Shown: positions 20,150 to 30,574, counted from the first letter of the stretch. The stretch: DNA of 64,000 bases from Herbaspirillum rhizosphaerae (GCF_001189965.1 NZ_LFLU01000001.1:434001-498000); one strand, 5' to 3'. Program-made: numbers and translations. Notes: a model not told the origin generated them from the letters alone.

Positions 20150-21574
20150 ATGGCATTTCCGCGCACATTCACCATTCCCCTGATCGTTGCCTGCGCCTTG
20201 TTCATGGAGCAGATGGATTCCACCGTGATCTCCACGTCGCTGCCGGTACTGGCGGTCGACATGGCGGTCGACCCGATCTCGCTCAAGCTGGCGCTGACGT
20301 CTTATCTGGTCAGTCTGGCGGTGTTCATCCCGATCAGCGGCTGGATGGCGGACCGCTTCGGCGCACTCACGATTTTTCGCTCGGCGATCTGCGTCTTCAT
20401 GATGGGTTCGATCCTGTGCGGCATTTCGCAGAACCTGCCGGAGTTCGTCGCCGCGCGCTTCTTCCAGGGCATCGGCGGCGCGATGATGGTGCCGGTCGGA
20501 CGGCTGGTCATCCTGCGCAGCGTGGACAAGGCCAACCTGGTCAAGGCGCTCAGCTACCTGACGATTCCGGCGATGTTCGGCCCGGTGCTGGGGCCGCCGC
20601 TGGGCGGTTTCATCACGACGTATTTTCACTGGCGCTGGATTTTCTTCATCAATATTCCGATCAGCATTCTCGGCTTGTACCTGGCCACGCGCTTCATTGA
20701 AAACAAGAAGGAAGCGCAGGTCGCGCCGCTCGACTGGCCCGGTTTTATCCTGTCGGCGCTGGGCTGTTCATTGCTGATGATGGGGCTGGCGACCGCCGGC
20801 CGTCATCTGGTGTCGGGAGAAATCTCGCTGGCGTGCGTGGTGGTGGGCGCGCTGTCGCTGGTTGCGTACGTGTGGCATGCGCGTCGTACCGAATATCCGC
20901 TGATCGATCTGAACCTGTTGAAGATCACCACCCTGCAAGCCGGCGTCGGCGGCGGTTCGCTGTTCCGGCTGGGGATAGGCGCGATTCCTTTCCTGCTGCC
21001 GCTGATGTTGCAGCTGGGGTTCGGCTTCACCGCTTTTCACTCCGGTTTGCTGACCTGCGCCTCGGCGGCCGGCGCCATGTTCATGAAGACGATCGCGGCG
21101 AAATTCCTCAAGCGTTACGGCTTCCGCCGCGTGATGATCATCAACGGCACCTGCGGCGTGATTTCGCTCGCGGCCATCGGCCTGTTCACCCAGACCACGC
21201 CGTACGCCGTGATGCTGATCGTGCTGCTGATCGGCGGCTGTTTCCGCTCCTTGCAATTCACCAGCCTCAACGCGATTTCCTACGCCGACGTCGATACGCA
21301 CAAGCTGAGCCAGGCCACCAGCATCGCCAGCGTGGCGCAGCAACTGTCGGTGGGGATGGGCGTGGTGCTGGGCGGTTTCGCCTTGCAGACTTCGAATCAT
21401 TTGCAGGGACATGCAACGCTGGTGGCGCAGGACTTCTGGCCGGCTTTCTTGACGGTTGCGGTGGCGGCTTCGTTTTCGATTCCCTTGCTGATGCGTCTGC
21501 CCGCGAACGCCGGCGCCGAGCTGGCCGGACGCGCTTCTGAATCTGCCCCGGCTGCCAAGCCCACATCCGCATAA
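20150..21574 (+). CDS. MFS drug/solute exporter, DHA2 (EmrB-like) family
   Basis: 474-residue inner-membrane transporter, about 14 hydrophobic helices. The N-terminal half has the DHA2 features: FMEQMDSTVISTSLP in helix 1, the motif-A loop GWMADRFGAL, and helix 5 motif C as MFGPVLGPPLGGFI. ATG 20150 is the most sensible start because the first helix begins 8 residues later; a TTG at 20093 would add 19 residues without similarity. EmrB-type pumps export hydrophobic compounds by proton antiport. No adaptor protein gene accompanies it. An EamA transporter gene follows after 23 bp, probably in the same transcript. Confidence 0.88.
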   Translation: MAFPRTFTIPLIVACALFMEQMDSTVISTSLPVLAVDMAVDPISLKLALTSYLVSLAVFIPISGWMADRFGALTIFRSAICVFMMGSILCGISQNLPEFVAARFFQGIGGAMMVPVGRLVILRSVDKANLVKALSYLTIPAMFGPVLGPPLGGFITTYFHWRWIFFINIPISILGLYLATRFIENKKEAQVAPLDWPGFILSALGCSLLMMGLATAGRHLVSGEISLACVVVGALSLVAYVWHARRTEYPLIDLNLLKITTLQAGVGGGSLFRLGIGAIPFLLPLMLQLGFGFTAFHSGLLTCASAAGAMFMKTIAAKFLKRYGFRRVMIINGTCGVISLAAIGLFTQTTPYAVMLIVLLIGGCFRSLQFTSLNAISYADVDTHKLSQATSIASVAQQLSVGMGVVLGGFALQTSNHLQGHATLVAQDFWPAFLTVAVAASFSIPLLMRLPANAGAELAGRASESAPAAKPTSA

Positions 21575-21597
21575 ACGCCGGAAAGACCATTCCCGAC

Positions 21598-22488
21598 ATG
21601 CAGCTCAAATACAGCGTCTTCCCCCTCGGAGCAGTACTGATCTGGGCCGGCAATACCGTCGTCAGCAAGATGTCGGCGGGGCTGATCGAGCCGGCGGCGA
21701 TTTCCTTTTATCGCTGGCTGCTGGCAGGCTTGATCCTGACGCCGTTCCTGCTGAAACCGGTCTGGCGGCAACGCCGCACGATACAGCCGCATCTGCCGAA
21801 GATCCTGGTGCTGGCCCTGCTCGGGATGGTGCTGTACCAGAGTCTTGCCTACTTTGCCGCGGCGACCTCGTCGGCGACCAGCATGGGCATGATCGCGTCG
21901 CTGATGCCGTTGCTGACCCTGCTGCTGAGCAGCCTGTTCCTGCGTGAACCGCCGACCTGGGGCACGCTGATCGGCGGCGTGCTGTCGCTGCTGGGGCTGA
22001 TGATCCTGATCGGCAAGGGCCACCCCATGCAGTTGTTCGAACACGGCGTGGTGTTCGGCGACATCCTCATGTTGCTGGCGACGGTGGCCTACGCTTTATA
22101 CGGCGTGCTGCTGCGCAAATGGGCCTTGCCGATTGCCTCCTGGCATCTTCTGTATCTGCAGATCTGGATCGCGGTGGTGCTGTTGTTCCCGCCATTCCTG
22201 CTGGCGCCATATTCGCCGGTGACGGCGGCCAATCTGCCGTTGCTACTGTACGCCGCCATCGCGGCATCGATCATTTCCCAGATCCTGTGGATGAACGGCG
22301 TCGCCCATCTGGGCGCCAGCCATGCGACGGTGTTCATGAACTTGTTTCCTATTTTTACCGTCATAATTGCGGTGGCGGCTCTGGGCGAGTCCGTGCATTC
22401 GTATCACGCCATCGGCGGCGGCATTACGCTGGTCGGCGTGCTGCTGGCGCAAATGCTGAAGCAAAGAATCGTGCGCCCGGCCGTCTGA
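21598..22488 (+). CDS. EamA/DMT-family transporter
   Basis: 296 residues with ten hydrophobic segments arranged as two EamA repeats. The first repeat begins VFPLGAVLIWAGNTVVSK and the second with GVVFGDILMLLATVAYALYG. The family contains exporters of amino acids, metabolites and small toxic compounds, so the substrate cannot be stated. It lies 23 bp after the MFS gene and 24 bp before corA on the same strand, so the three may be co-transcribed up to the terminator at 23547. Confidence 0.88.
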   Translation: MQLKYSVFPLGAVLIWAGNTVVSKMSAGLIEPAAISFYRWLLAGLILTPFLLKPVWRQRRTIQPHLPKILVLALLGMVLYQSLAYFAAATSSATSMGMIASLMPLLTLLLSSLFLREPPTWGTLIGGVLSLLGLMILIGKGHPMQLFEHGVVFGDILMLLATVAYALYGVLLRKWALPIASWHLLYLQIWIAVVLLFPPFLLAPYSPVTAANLPLLLYAAIAASIISQILWMNGVAHLGASHATVFMNLFPIFTVIIAVAALGESVHSYHAIGGGITLVGVLLAQMLKQRIVRPAV

Positions 22489-22512
22489 TCGGCATCAAAA
22501 AAAAGGTAAAAC

Positions 22513-23499
22513 ATGATCGAGACAAACATGATCGTCAACTGCACGGTCTACAAGAAGGGCAAGAAGCTGCGCGAGATCACTCTCGATGAAATCAGCGACG
22601 TGCTGGCGGAGGACGGCACCTTCGTCTGGCTCGGCCTGCTTGAGCCGAACGTCGAGCTGATGAACAAGATCAAGGAAGAGTTCCACCTGCACGAGCTGGC
22701 AGTGGAAGACGCCTATGCGGCCCACCAGCGCCCCAAGATCGAGGAATACGGCGATACCTTGTTCGTGGTGCTGCACACCGCGCAATTGGCCGACGGCGAG
22801 GTGCAGTTCGGCGAAACCCACATCCTGACCGGACCGCGTTTTGTGGTCACGGTGCGCCACGGCGCCTCGCGCAGCTACGCCAAGGTGCGCGAACACTGCG
22901 AGATGCTGCCCGAGCGCCTAGGACGAGGCCCCAGCTTCGTGCTGTACGCGATCATGGACTTCGTGGTCGACAACTACCGTCCCATCATGGACGACCTCGA
23001 GGCCAAGTTCACCCAGTACGAAGCACAGCTGTTCGACCCGACCGCCAATACCGGCAAAGCCTATCTGCAAGAGCTCTACCAGCTGAAGCGCCAACTGATC
23101 CGGCTGCGTTCGGCGGCTTCGCCCTTGCTGGATGTCTGTACCCAGCTGCTGCGCTTCCACGAAGGCCTGATCACCAAGGAAGGCAAAGTCTACTTCCGCG
23201 ACATCTACGACCACGTGGTGCGCTTCATCGACACCGGCGACCGCCTGCGCGAAATGGTCGAGTCGGCGGTGCAGATCAACCTGGCCCAGGTCACCATCCA
23301 TCAGAATGAAATCGTGCAGACGCTGGCCGGCTGGGGTGCGATCCTGGCCATCCCGACCATGATTTTCAGCTTGTACGGCATGAACTTCGCGAATATGCCG
23401 GGCCTGTCCTGGCAATGGAGTTTTCCGCTGGTGCTGTTGGGTATTGCCACCGGCTGTTCGCTGCTATGGCGTCGTTTGCGCAAGGCGGGGTGGCTGTAA
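22513..23499 (+). CDS. corA: CorA magnesium/cobalt transporter
   Basis: 328 residues. A large N-terminal cytosolic domain rich in charged residues is followed by two C-terminal helices with the diagnostic YGMNFANMP at the end of helix 1, the GMN selectivity motif of CorA channels. CorA forms a pentameric divalent cation channel in the inner membrane, mainly for Mg2+ and also Co2+ and Ni2+. A second in-frame ATG at 22528 is possible; the first has AAAGG upstream. It is the last gene before a strong bidirectional terminator shared with tamB. Confidence 0.95.
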   Translation: MIETNMIVNCTVYKKGKKLREITLDEISDVLAEDGTFVWLGLLEPNVELMNKIKEEFHLHELAVEDAYAAHQRPKIEEYGDTLFVVLHTAQLADGEVQFGETHILTGPRFVVTVRHGASRSYAKVREHCEMLPERLGRGPSFVLYAIMDFVVDNYRPIMDDLEAKFTQYEAQLFDPTANTGKAYLQELYQLKRQLIRLRSAASPLLDVCTQLLRFHEGLITKEGKVYFRDIYDHVVRFIDTGDRLREMVESAVQINLAQVTIHQNEIVQTLAGWGAILAIPTMIFSLYGMNFANMPGLSWQWSFPLVLLGIATGCSLLWRRLRKAGWL

Positions 23500-23546
23500 T
23501 GGTTGATGGATGCCGGTGATTCGTCGATAAGGCGACTCGGAAGAAG

Positions 23547-23586
23547 GACGTAAAAAAGGGCGGAGATGACCGCCCTTTTTTACGTC
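23547..23586. terminator. Bidirectional terminator between corA and tamB
   Basis: 17-bp perfect stem (23547-23563 / 23570-23586) with GGGCGG / CCGCCC at its core and 6-nt loop AGATGA. A-runs on the left arm and T-runs on the right arm make it work on both strands for the two converging transcripts. Confidence 0.9.
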
Positions 23587-23606
23587 CGTCGAAATGGCTG
23601 TCGAAC

Positions 23607-26600
23607 TCAATCGAAGCGGCGGTTATACAAAATATTCAAACCGTTGATGGTGCCCGTGCGCGCCACCACCGACCAGCGGCGCGACAGCTGCCACGTCGCC
23701 TTGGCGATACTGGCGGCGCCGGTCAGGCTTTGTTCGTAGCCGACTGATAGCTTTTCCGAAATCGCCTTGCCGAGATTGACGACCTGTTCGTCGGAGAGCC
23801 CCGATTCGCTGGAGCCGATGGAGAACTGGTCGAGGCCGATGTCCTTGGCGATCTTCTTGCCGCCGAAATTGCCGACGAAAGCGAGCGCCTGGCTGCTGGC
23901 GCTGCGCTGGCCGAGTCCGGAGCTGTCGCTGCCGTGGCCGAACATCATCCATGACAGTTTTTCGTCGTCCGGCACGTTCGGTTCCGACACCAGGCGCACG
24001 CGCGGCTGGTTGGCGTTGCCGGTGACTTCGACGCCGGCTTCGACGTCCTGGTTGCGGCGCATGGCCAGGATATTGAGATTCGGATTGCTGATCGGTCCCT
24101 GGAAATTGATGATGCCGCGCTCGATGTTGAGCTTGGTGCCGAAGGCTTCGTAGGTGCCTTCCGCGACATTGATGGTGCCGGTGGCGCGCAAGGGCAGCAG
24201 GGGTTCGCTGCGTACCGTCATGTCGCCGCGCAGGCGCAGGTCGGCGCCGCTGCCGTTGAAGCGGAAGTTGTTGCCCAGATCAACCTGGATGTTCATCACC
24301 GGCGCAAAGCGTCCGGCCGGTTTTTCGGTGGCGGCGGTCAGCTTTTCTTTCGATGTCGCTGCTGCGCCGGCTTTGGCTTGGGCTTTTCCATCCTTGTCCT
24401 TGCGCACGATCACGACGTCGTCGCCCAGCTTGGGCGCGCTGCTCTTGGGCAGATCGAACAAGGCTTTGTCGACCACGAATTTGCCGTCGATGCGCAGTTG
24501 TTCATTGACGTTGGCAAGCTTGGCCTGGCCCGACAGCATCAACTGGCGGTCGGGGCTGGCGAACAGCTGCAGGCGGTCGGCGACGATGGTGGCGTTGAGG
24601 TCGGGATCGGAAGCGCCCAACTGCACCTTGCCGGTGGCGCGCAAGGTGCCTTCGCCGCCGTGGAATTCGATCTGGCGCAGGTCGATGACGTTGTCGTCCA
24701 TGACGATGCGGGCGATGCCGTCCTTGAGCTGGATGCCCTGGTCGAACAAGGTCACGGCCAGGTTGTCGCCGTTGATGGAACCCGACAGGCGCGGCTTGGC
24801 GACCGTGCCGCCGGCGTTCAGCGCCATGGCCAGCTTGCCGTTCAGGCTGTATTGCGGACCGAGCAGGGCGCCGATGGTTTTGACGTCGGGGACGTTGAGC
24901 CGGGCTTGCGCCTTGAGCGGCGAATCCGCTGTCAGGGCGAGGATGCCGTCCTGCCGGATGAAGCCGGCCTGGCCGCCGGCTTCCACCGTGCCGATGCGGC
25001 TGGCGGCCATGCGTCCGTCGAATTTCGCTTCTTGTCCGGCCAGGTCGACACGCAATTGCAGCGCCGACAGCCCCAGCGCCACCAGCGAATTGCCGGCATT
25101 GACGGAGACGTCGCCGCTCTTGCGCGCGATCTGCAGGAAGCCGCTGGCGCTTTCCGCCAGCGCAAAGTTCCAGTCGGCGTCGAACACCAGATCGGTCTTG
25201 ACCGGCGGCGGTGTGCCGGTCATTTCCTGCACCAGTTCCATCAGGCGGCCGACGTCGACGGCCCTGGCGCTGCCTTCCGAGCGGATGCGGCCCTGTTGAT
25301 AGCTCAGGCTGCGCAGGTCGATGGCCATCTTGTCGACGTTGAGCCGCGTCGCACCGGCGATCACCGTATCGGGCGCCAGCGTCAGGCTCAGCGGCGAGGC
25401 CAGGGCGATGCGCGGCAAGCCCTGGTTGTCCAGCTTGTCGACGACGCCGTTCCAGCCGTAGCCGGTTTTATCTTCGGTGATCTTGCCGTGGGCGTTGAGC
25501 TGCAAGGCCAGCGTCTGATCCTTGATGCGGCCGTCGGCTTGCAGCGTCAGTTGATGACTGCCGTAGGTGCCGGATAAATTCACTTTCAGTTGCCTGAGCA
25601 CCGCGTCCGGGCCGCTGTAGCCTTCGCCGTTCAGACTCAGTTGCAGTTTATTGCCGGCCGATGCCGCGCCACCCGCGAGGTCGGTTTGCAGATCGGTTTG
25701 ACCGTCGAGTTTGTTCAGGTGATGCGGACCAAACGAGAGTTGCTCGCCGCTGTAGGTGGCACGCAGGTTCGGCCGCTGCATGGTGCCGGTCACCTGGCCG
25801 TCCAGCTTCAGCAGACCGGCGATGCCGAACCCCAGGCGTGCCAGTTGAGGTGCATTGACGTGGACGTCGAGACGGTCGGACGGCGCGCCGAAGGCGCCTT
25901 TGAGTTGCAACTGGTTGCCCGCCACCAGCAAATCGACGCTGCTGGGCAGCAGCCGTTTGCCGGCCAGTTGCACTTTGCCGTTGCCGCTCATGGGCAGGTT
26001 GTCGTAGCTGCTGTCGTGAATGGTGAAAGCGAGCTTCGCCTGCAGTTCCGGCGACAGCGAACCGCTGGTGTCGAAGTCCATGTTGATGCGTGCCGAGATG
26101 GATCTGCTGCCGGAATTTTTGGCACCCTTGCTGCCGGCGCTTGCCGGCACCGTGCCGGTATGCATCCACAAGGACGGATCGAAGTTGCTGAGTTTGCCCT
26201 TGAACGCATAATCCATCGCACCGACCGTTCCCAGTGTGCCGGCCAGTTCAAGACGCGCTTTGGCGGCAGTCAGCCGGACCTGTTTCAGCGTCACCTTGTC
26301 GGCGGTGACGGTGGCATCTGCGAGGACGTTGTAGACGGCGTCTTGCAGCTTGAGGGCGATGTCTTGTGCGTCCGGCTTCAACTGTACGGTGAGCGGGCCG
26401 CGCAGCGCGGTCGGTTTGAGTTCGCGGTGAATGGCGTGCAGGTCGAGATCGGTAATCTGGAAATCAAAACTGCTGGCTTTGTCTGCCGGGAGGAATTGTC
26501 CCTTGCCGGTGATGGCAGCCTTGTTGAGCAGCGCGACGTGCAAGTCCGACAGCTGCTGGCTGTCCGCACCCAGATCGACAGTAGCCTTGGCGGACGTCAA

Positions 26601-27602
26601 CGGCAAGCGTTGCTGATCGATGCTGCCCGGGATGGCATTGCTGATCGTCACCTCGCCCGTTACGCGCAACTTGTCGGCGGTGGCGCCTGTTGCCGGCGCC
26701 AGATCGGCTTGCAGGCGGATGTCTGCTTTCGGTGCGCCGGGGCTGAACGTCTGCGGATTGATGTGCTGCAGGTCGACCTTGGCCTGCTTCAGCGGGACGG
26801 CGGCGAAGGGTGTGGCGACCACGTCCGCGGAGCCGTTGAGCTTGTCGCCGCTGGCGGTCAGGGCGATGCCAAGTTCTTCAAGAGAGCCGGACAATTGCGC
26901 CGCCAGCTGGAATTTCTCCTGCAGCTTTTCTTGCTGATACAGGCCTGCCAGTTCGACGCCGCCGCTGGCGGCAAAGGGCCGTTTACCATTCAGATGCAGC
27001 AGCGCTGTCGCCTGGCCGAAAGCGGTCGTCAGCTTGTCCAGCACCAGCGTATGCTGCACGCCGTCGGAGGCGCCGTGCAATTGCAGGCCGCTGAGCTCGG
27101 TGACGGAAGTGCCGGTTTGCAGGCGCAGCTGCTGCAGCGAGATGTCGTTCAGGTCCAGGGCCAGCGGCAAGCTCAGCGAGGACGGCAGGACGGTCGGCGT
27201 CGGCGGTGTCGGCTGTTGGTTGATGTCGACCGTGCCGATGTGCAGATAGGACACCGTCAAGCGGCGCTGGCGCAAGGACAGGCGCCAGCTGGATTCGATG
27301 CGATCGATATCGAGCTGCATGGCGGCATCGCGGTAGCGCAGATCGCGCAGGCGTATGCCTTCGGCCAGATTGCCGCCGACAAACTGGCCCGACAACTTGC
27401 CTTGCATCGCCCACACCGCAACGCGCCATGCGTTGCGTGTGCCGCTGTCGGTGCCGGCCAGCCAGACCGTTGCCGCCGTCAGCGCGAGCAATGACGCGAC
27501 GACGATCGCCAGCAGCCGGCGTCCCAGGCGCCTGCCTTTGTGCGGAGCAGGGGCGGGCGCTTGCTGGTTGTCATTGGCGTCAGGTACTGTCGGAGCGGTC
27601 AT
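23607..27602 (-). CDS. tamB: Translocation and assembly module protein TamB
   Basis: 1331-residue AsmA/TamB-family protein. One N-terminal helix (LLAIVVASLLALTAATVWLAG) anchors it in the inner membrane; the rest is a long periplasmic groove of beta repeats. The conserved DUF490 domain is at the C-terminus, with the block FRFNGSGADLRLRGDMTVRS and the terminal SKATWQLSRRWSVVARTG-type motif that contacts TamA. TamB spans the envelope and works with TamA in outer-membrane protein assembly and/or lipid transport. It lies 30 bp downstream of tamA in the same operon. A Lys/Ala-rich insertion (around residue 1080) interrupts the conserved end and is probably a flexible linker. Confidence 0.93.
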   Translation of the reverse strand: MTAPTVPDANDNQQAPAPAPHKGRRLGRRLLAIVVASLLALTAATVWLAGTDSGTRNAWRVAVWAMQGKLSGQFVGGNLAEGIRLRDLRYRDAAMQLDIDRIESSWRLSLRQRRLTVSYLHIGTVDINQQPTPPTPTVLPSSLSLPLALDLNDISLQQLRLQTGTSVTELSGLQLHGASDGVQHTLVLDKLTTAFGQATALLHLNGKRPFAASGGVELAGLYQQEKLQEKFQLAAQLSGSLEELGIALTASGDKLNGSADVVATPFAAVPLKQAKVDLQHINPQTFSPGAPKADIRLQADLAPATGATADKLRVTGEVTISNAIPGSIDQQRLPLTSAKATVDLGADSQQLSDLHVALLNKAAITGKGQFLPADKASSFDFQITDLDLHAIHRELKPTALRGPLTVQLKPDAQDIALKLQDAVYNVLADATVTADKVTLKQVRLTAAKARLELAGTLGTVGAMDYAFKGKLSNFDPSLWMHTGTVPASAGSKGAKNSGSRSISARINMDFDTSGSLSPELQAKLAFTIHDSSYDNLPMSGNGKVQLAGKRLLPSSVDLLVAGNQLQLKGAFGAPSDRLDVHVNAPQLARLGFGIAGLLKLDGQVTGTMQRPNLRATYSGEQLSFGPHHLNKLDGQTDLQTDLAGGAASAGNKLQLSLNGEGYSGPDAVLRQLKVNLSGTYGSHQLTLQADGRIKDQTLALQLNAHGKITEDKTGYGWNGVVDKLDNQGLPRIALASPLSLTLAPDTVIAGATRLNVDKMAIDLRSLSYQQGRIRSEGSARAVDVGRLMELVQEMTGTPPPVKTDLVFDADWNFALAESASGFLQIARKSGDVSVNAGNSLVALGLSALQLRVDLAGQEAKFDGRMAASRIGTVEAGGQAGFIRQDGILALTADSPLKAQARLNVPDVKTIGALLGPQYSLNGKLAMALNAGGTVAKPRLSGSINGDNLAVTLFDQGIQLKDGIARIVMDDNVIDLRQIEFHGGEGTLRATGKVQLGASDPDLNATIVADRLQLFASPDRQLMLSGQAKLANVNEQLRIDGKFVVDKALFDLPKSSAPKLGDDVVIVRKDKDGKAQAKAGAAATSKEKLTAATEKPAGRFAPVMNIQVDLGNNFRFNGSGADLRLRGDMTVRSEPLLPLRATGTINVAEGTYEAFGTKLNIERGIINFQGPISNPNLNILAMRRNQDVEAGVEVTGNANQPRVRLVSEPNVPDDEKLSWMMFGHGSDSSGLGQRSASSQALAFVGNFGGKKIAKDIGLDQFSIGSSESGLSDEQVVNLGKAISEKLSVGYEQSLTGAASIAKATWQLSRRWSVVARTGTINGLNILYNRRFD

Positions 27603-27632
27603 GCGTACGTCGTGTCGATGTGAGAGTAAAAA

Positions 27633-29399
27633 TTAAAAGGCGATGCCGAGCGAAATGTGCGGACGGATCTGCTTTTTCTGTATGCCGTAAGCCAGGTCCA
27701 GATTGAGCGAACCGACCGGGCTGCGCCAGCGCGCACCGGCGCCGACGCCGTTGTAGAAGGTTTTGTTGTTCCAGTTGTCGGCCGCCGCGCCGACGTCGTA
27801 GAACACCGCCGCTCCCCATTTCTCGGTAAACCAGCGCTGATATTCGGCGCTGCCAGTCACCAGATATTTGGTCGGATAGACGGTGCCGTTTTGTTCGTTG
27901 CCGATGCTGTCGTAGCTGTAGCCGCGCACCGACTCGTTGCCGCCGGCGCGAAACAGCAGCGACGCCGGGACTTCCGACGCCGAGCCCTTGGTGAAGACGC
28001 CGCCCAGTTCAGTGCGGAAGATGATCAGGTCGCGCTTGGCGACCGGCAGGTATTGCTTGAAGCGCCCGTAGATACGGCCGAAGGTCTGGTCGGTGATCAC
28101 GCCCTTGAGCGCGAAACCGGTTTCTATCGTCAGCAGATTGCCGTGGCGCGGAAAGATGGGATCGTCAACATTGCGGCGCGCCCATGAGAATCCCGGCACC
28201 AGCGCCTGATGCTTGCCTTGCGAAATGACGGTGTCGCTCGGCAGGGTGGCGCCATTCTCCTGTTGCAATTCGTCGCGGTAATAAGTCAGCGTGTAGGCGG
28301 TGTCGTACAGCTCGCCGGTGCGTGCGCGTTTGATGCCGGCGCGCAGGCTGCGCAGGTCGACGCCCTCGAGCCGGGTGCGCTCCATCGAGGTGTTGACGCT
28401 GTTGACGAAGTTCTTGCTGTCCGGCGGCATGGCCAGGTTGAGCAAGCCGTACTGGCGCTTTTGCTCCAGCCGCAACTGGCTGTCGAAGACATAGGCCTTG
28501 TTGAAGACGTTGTAGTGCGTATAGCGGCCTTCGACCTGCGCACCGGTGTCGGTGGCGTAACCGACGCCGGTACGGATGCGTTGCGTGGGGAATTCGGTGA
28601 CCTGCACCTTGACCGGCGCCATGTCGGAATTCTCCGGATCGTTGTCGATGCCGACGATGGCGTTGCTGAAGTAGGGGGTGTTCTGGATCTGGCGTTGCAG
28701 CGACAGCAGGCGATTGACGTCGTATTCTTCGCCGACGCTGAGCGGGTTGACGTTGCGGATGATGCTTTCCGGATAGCGCTTGGTGCCGGTGATCTGCAGC
28801 GGGCCCAGCGTGAAGCGCGGACCGCTGTCGTATTGCACCGTCAGGTCGGCCTGCTGATCGTCGGGATCGACGCTGGCTTGCGACCGGGCGATGCGGGCGG
28901 CGGCATACTTGTGCTGCTGCAGTTTTTCGAGCCCCTGGTTCTTGGCCGTATCCCAGTCTTCCTGGCGGAACGGCGCGCCTGCAGGTAAAGACCAGTTTTT
29001 CCGGATGTCGGCGATACGCGCACTGTCTTGTTGAGCGGCGGCGCCCGTTGCGGTGACCTCGACCGATCCGATCCTGGTCTGCGGCCCGGCTTCCACATGC
29101 AGTTGTACATGCTTCGTGCTTTTTTCACCCAGGGACTGTTCGACCTTGATGGTTGTCCTGGGCGTGAAATAGCCTTCGGTCGACGCCAGTTGCACCACCT
29201 GGTCGCTCACGGTGTCGAGCAGGAACTGCAACTGCTCGTCGCTCAGGTCGGCGCGATCCTGATAGCGCACCAGGTCGAGGTATTCCTTGAGCATCTTTTG
29301 CAGCGGCGCAGGAGCGTCGATGTCAACTTTATATGCGGCATGGGCAGATCCCGCTGCGCATGACAAAACAGCAATGGCGAATCGACGAGTCCATTTCAT
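27633..29399 (-). CDS. tamA: Translocation and assembly module protein TamA (Omp85 family)
   Basis: 588 residues. Signal peptide cleaved after AHA (about residue 21), then three POTRA-like domains (roughly residues 22-260), then a 16-strand Omp85 barrel. The barrel contains RAGGNESVRGYSYDSIGNE, the conserved lid-loop motif (R-G-Y/F) of Omp85 proteins, and ends in an aromatic-type terminal strand (HISLGIAF), as expected for an outer-membrane protein. Length matches TamA (about 577). It is the first gene of the tamA-tamB operon and divergent from fpr; the 250-bp gap between them (29400-29650) shows no clear operator. Confidence 0.93.
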   Translation of the reverse strand: MKWTRRFAIAVLSCAAGSAHAAYKVDIDAPAPLQKMLKEYLDLVRYQDRADLSDEQLQFLLDTVSDQVVQLASTEGYFTPRTTIKVEQSLGEKSTKHVQLHVEAGPQTRIGSVEVTATGAAAQQDSARIADIRKNWSLPAGAPFRQEDWDTAKNQGLEKLQQHKYAAARIARSQASVDPDDQQADLTVQYDSGPRFTLGPLQITGTKRYPESIIRNVNPLSVGEEYDVNRLLSLQRQIQNTPYFSNAIVGIDNDPENSDMAPVKVQVTEFPTQRIRTGVGYATDTGAQVEGRYTHYNVFNKAYVFDSQLRLEQKRQYGLLNLAMPPDSKNFVNSVNTSMERTRLEGVDLRSLRAGIKRARTGELYDTAYTLTYYRDELQQENGATLPSDTVISQGKHQALVPGFSWARRNVDDPIFPRHGNLLTIETGFALKGVITDQTFGRIYGRFKQYLPVAKRDLIIFRTELGGVFTKGSASEVPASLLFRAGGNESVRGYSYDSIGNEQNGTVYPTKYLVTGSAEYQRWFTEKWGAAVFYDVGAAADNWNNKTFYNGVGAGARWRSPVGSLNLDLAYGIQKKQIRPHISLGIAF

Positions 29400-29650
29400 T
29401 GGGGCGTTCGGAAATCTTCGTAATTAAAGCACTCAGATGAAAGTGCAGTTAGGATGTTGTTTATTCTAGGGCCTGTTGACTAGGCTCTGCCGGGGATAAA
29501 TAGTTCCCTGTTCGGAGTTCTGCGATCAGTGGTCGGCAAGGCAAATCGGGGTTGTCGTTATTGTATCCGGCAAACCGGAAAATCGAAGCAGTAGCAGGCA
29601 ATTTGCTGCAATTTTTAATGTTTTCGCCATAGGGCAAGAGGAGCAGCTTG

Positions 29651-30442
29651 GTGAGTGAGCAAACAACGGCAACGGACAAGGCAACGCAGGAAAGTCTTAT
29701 TTCAATCCATCGTTGGACGGATAAGCTGCTGACCTTCAGGACCACGCGTTCTGCCGATTATCGTTTTACACCGGGCCAGTTCGCGCGCCTGGGTTTGCTG
29801 ATCAACGGCGAGATGGTCTGGCGCGCCTATTCGATCACGTCGGCTGAAGCCGAGGATCAGCTGGAGTATTACGCCATCGTTGTTCCCGGCGGCTTGTTCA
29901 CGTCGGCGCTGAACCAGCTGCAACCGGGCGACCCGGTGTGGGTGGAAAAACTCAGTTACGGATTCATGACGCCGGACCGTTTTGCCGACGGCGAGGATTT
30001 CTGGATGCTGGCGACCGGCACCGGGCTCGGGCCGTATATTTCGATTTTGCAGCAGCGCGAGGTGTGGCAGCAGTTTCGCCATCTGATCCTGGTGCATTGC
30101 GTGCGGCACGAAGAAGAGCTGACCTATCAGGAAAAATTTGAAACCCTGCGCGCAGAGGCGGCGGCGCAAAACTTGCCGGCGCAATTGCAACTGATCCGGA
30201 TGACGACGCGGGACGACGGTGCGGCGCAGCCCGATCGGCTGCAGGGCCGCATCACCAGCGCTCTGCGCGAAGGCCGGCTTGAGCGCGCCGCCGGCCTGGC
30301 GATCACGACTGCATCGTCGCGTCTGATGGTTTGCGGGAATCCGGACATGATTACCGAAGTGCGCGAGATCTTGAAAGAGCGGGGGCTTGGTCCTTGCCGT
30401 CGTGCCGGCGGCGGGCAATTCATTACCGAAGATTACTGGTGA
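29651..30442 (+). CDS. fpr: Ferredoxin/flavodoxin-NADP+ reductase
   Basis: 263-residue FAD-dependent reductase moving electrons between NADPH and ferredoxin or flavodoxin. The FAD site is VWRAYSITSA (RxYS motif), the NADP site is ATGTGLGPYISI, and the C-terminus ends in GQFITEDYW with the terminal aromatic of the bacterial Fpr subclass. Start chosen at GTG 29651, 7 bp after GAGGAG; a TTG at 29648 is only 4 bp from it. In many Proteobacteria fpr is induced by superoxide stress; no SoxR-type site was recognised here. It is divergent from tamA and monocistronic. Confidence 0.93.
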   Translation: MSEQTTATDKATQESLISIHRWTDKLLTFRTTRSADYRFTPGQFARLGLLINGEMVWRAYSITSAEAEDQLEYYAIVVPGGLFTSALNQLQPGDPVWVEKLSYGFMTPDRFADGEDFWMLATGTGLGPYISILQQREVWQQFRHLILVHCVRHEEELTYQEKFETLRAEAAAQNLPAQLQLIRMTTRDDGAAQPDRLQGRITSALREGRLERAAGLAITTASSRLMVCGNPDMITEVREILKERGLGPCRRAGGGQFITEDYW

Positions 30443-30574
30443 CGGGTTGTACAGCCCGGGGTGGGTGGCGATGCAGACGACCGGTCTCATCGCCATTTTT
30501 TTTTGCGTGTTGCGATAAGGCCTCAGATTGAGATGCGAGTCACGAAAATGAACGGCAAATCCTAAGCATTCTTA